5,273 nt of DNA from Dehalococcoidia bacterium (GTDB lineage: Bacteria; Chloroflexota; Dehalococcoidia; UBA1151; UBA1328), in assembly GCA_030745955.1 (NCBI GenBank), contig JASLNQ010000167.1, forward strand, positions 1 to 5,273, given 5' to 3'. Below, piece by piece: positions 5,264 to 5,273 of the stretch. Under the pieces are notes generated by a model. That model did no database searches. It was not told the DNA's origin and worked only from the letters and a program-made list of their open reading frames with translations. The position numbers were made by a program, and so were the translations under genes. Each line of letters begins with the position of its first letter. Position 1 is the stretch's first letter.

Positions 5264-5273
5264 ATGCCAAGAA
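5264..5273 (+). CDS. start of a further gene, cut by the window edge
   Basis: An ATG at 5264-5266 follows AAGGGGG at 5252-5258 with five bases of spacing, a strong ribosome binding site. Only three codons (Met-Pro-Arg) and one further base are inside the window, so no product can be named. A gene following a sensor on the same strand could be the missing partner or response regulator, but nothing seen here supports that. Confidence 0.45.

Overview
The window looks like a piece of a free-living bacterial chromosome. I lean towards Chloroflexota of the SAR202/Dehalococcoidia type, as an inference only. The reasons are the style of the sensor N-terminus, the co-occurrence of ThuA-like, SMP-30-like and ABM-domain enzymes with generous intergenic gaps, and short 'CTCCGGTCG...ATGAC'-type intergenic repeats. 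No rRNA, tRNA, transposase, integrase or CRISPR array is visible.

Left part (1-1109): two overlapping plus-strand genes, both DUF488 family but of different subfamilies. They share a C-x-E-x5-C-H-R motif. This block is clearly richer in A+T than the rest by eye and may follow the last codons of another gene ending at 55. It looks like the 3' end of an acquired operon. Middle (1125-2108): a small convergent minus-strand gene encodes a probable mini-zincin with an HExxH motif and a hydrophobic helix. It is followed by about 670 bases without a gene, holding an exact-period 130-bp tandem duplication, a C/G-rich hairpin, a GNRA-loop hairpin and the first copy of a dispersed hairpin repeat.

Right part (2109-5273): G+C-rich plus-strand genes for a ThuA-like protein, an SMP-30/gluconolactonase-like six-bladed propeller and a small ABM-domain protein. 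Gaps of 150-215 bases separate them, so they are neighbours with possibly related catabolic roles rather than a tight operon. Next comes a membrane-anchored extracytoplasmic sensor region that stops where a second membrane helix, HAMP and kinase would normally follow. A new reading frame begins at 5264 behind a strong ribosome binding site and runs off the window.

The best candidates for something under-described are the paired DUF488 genes, the mini-zincin and the sensor-only protein. None can be assigned a function from sequence alone.
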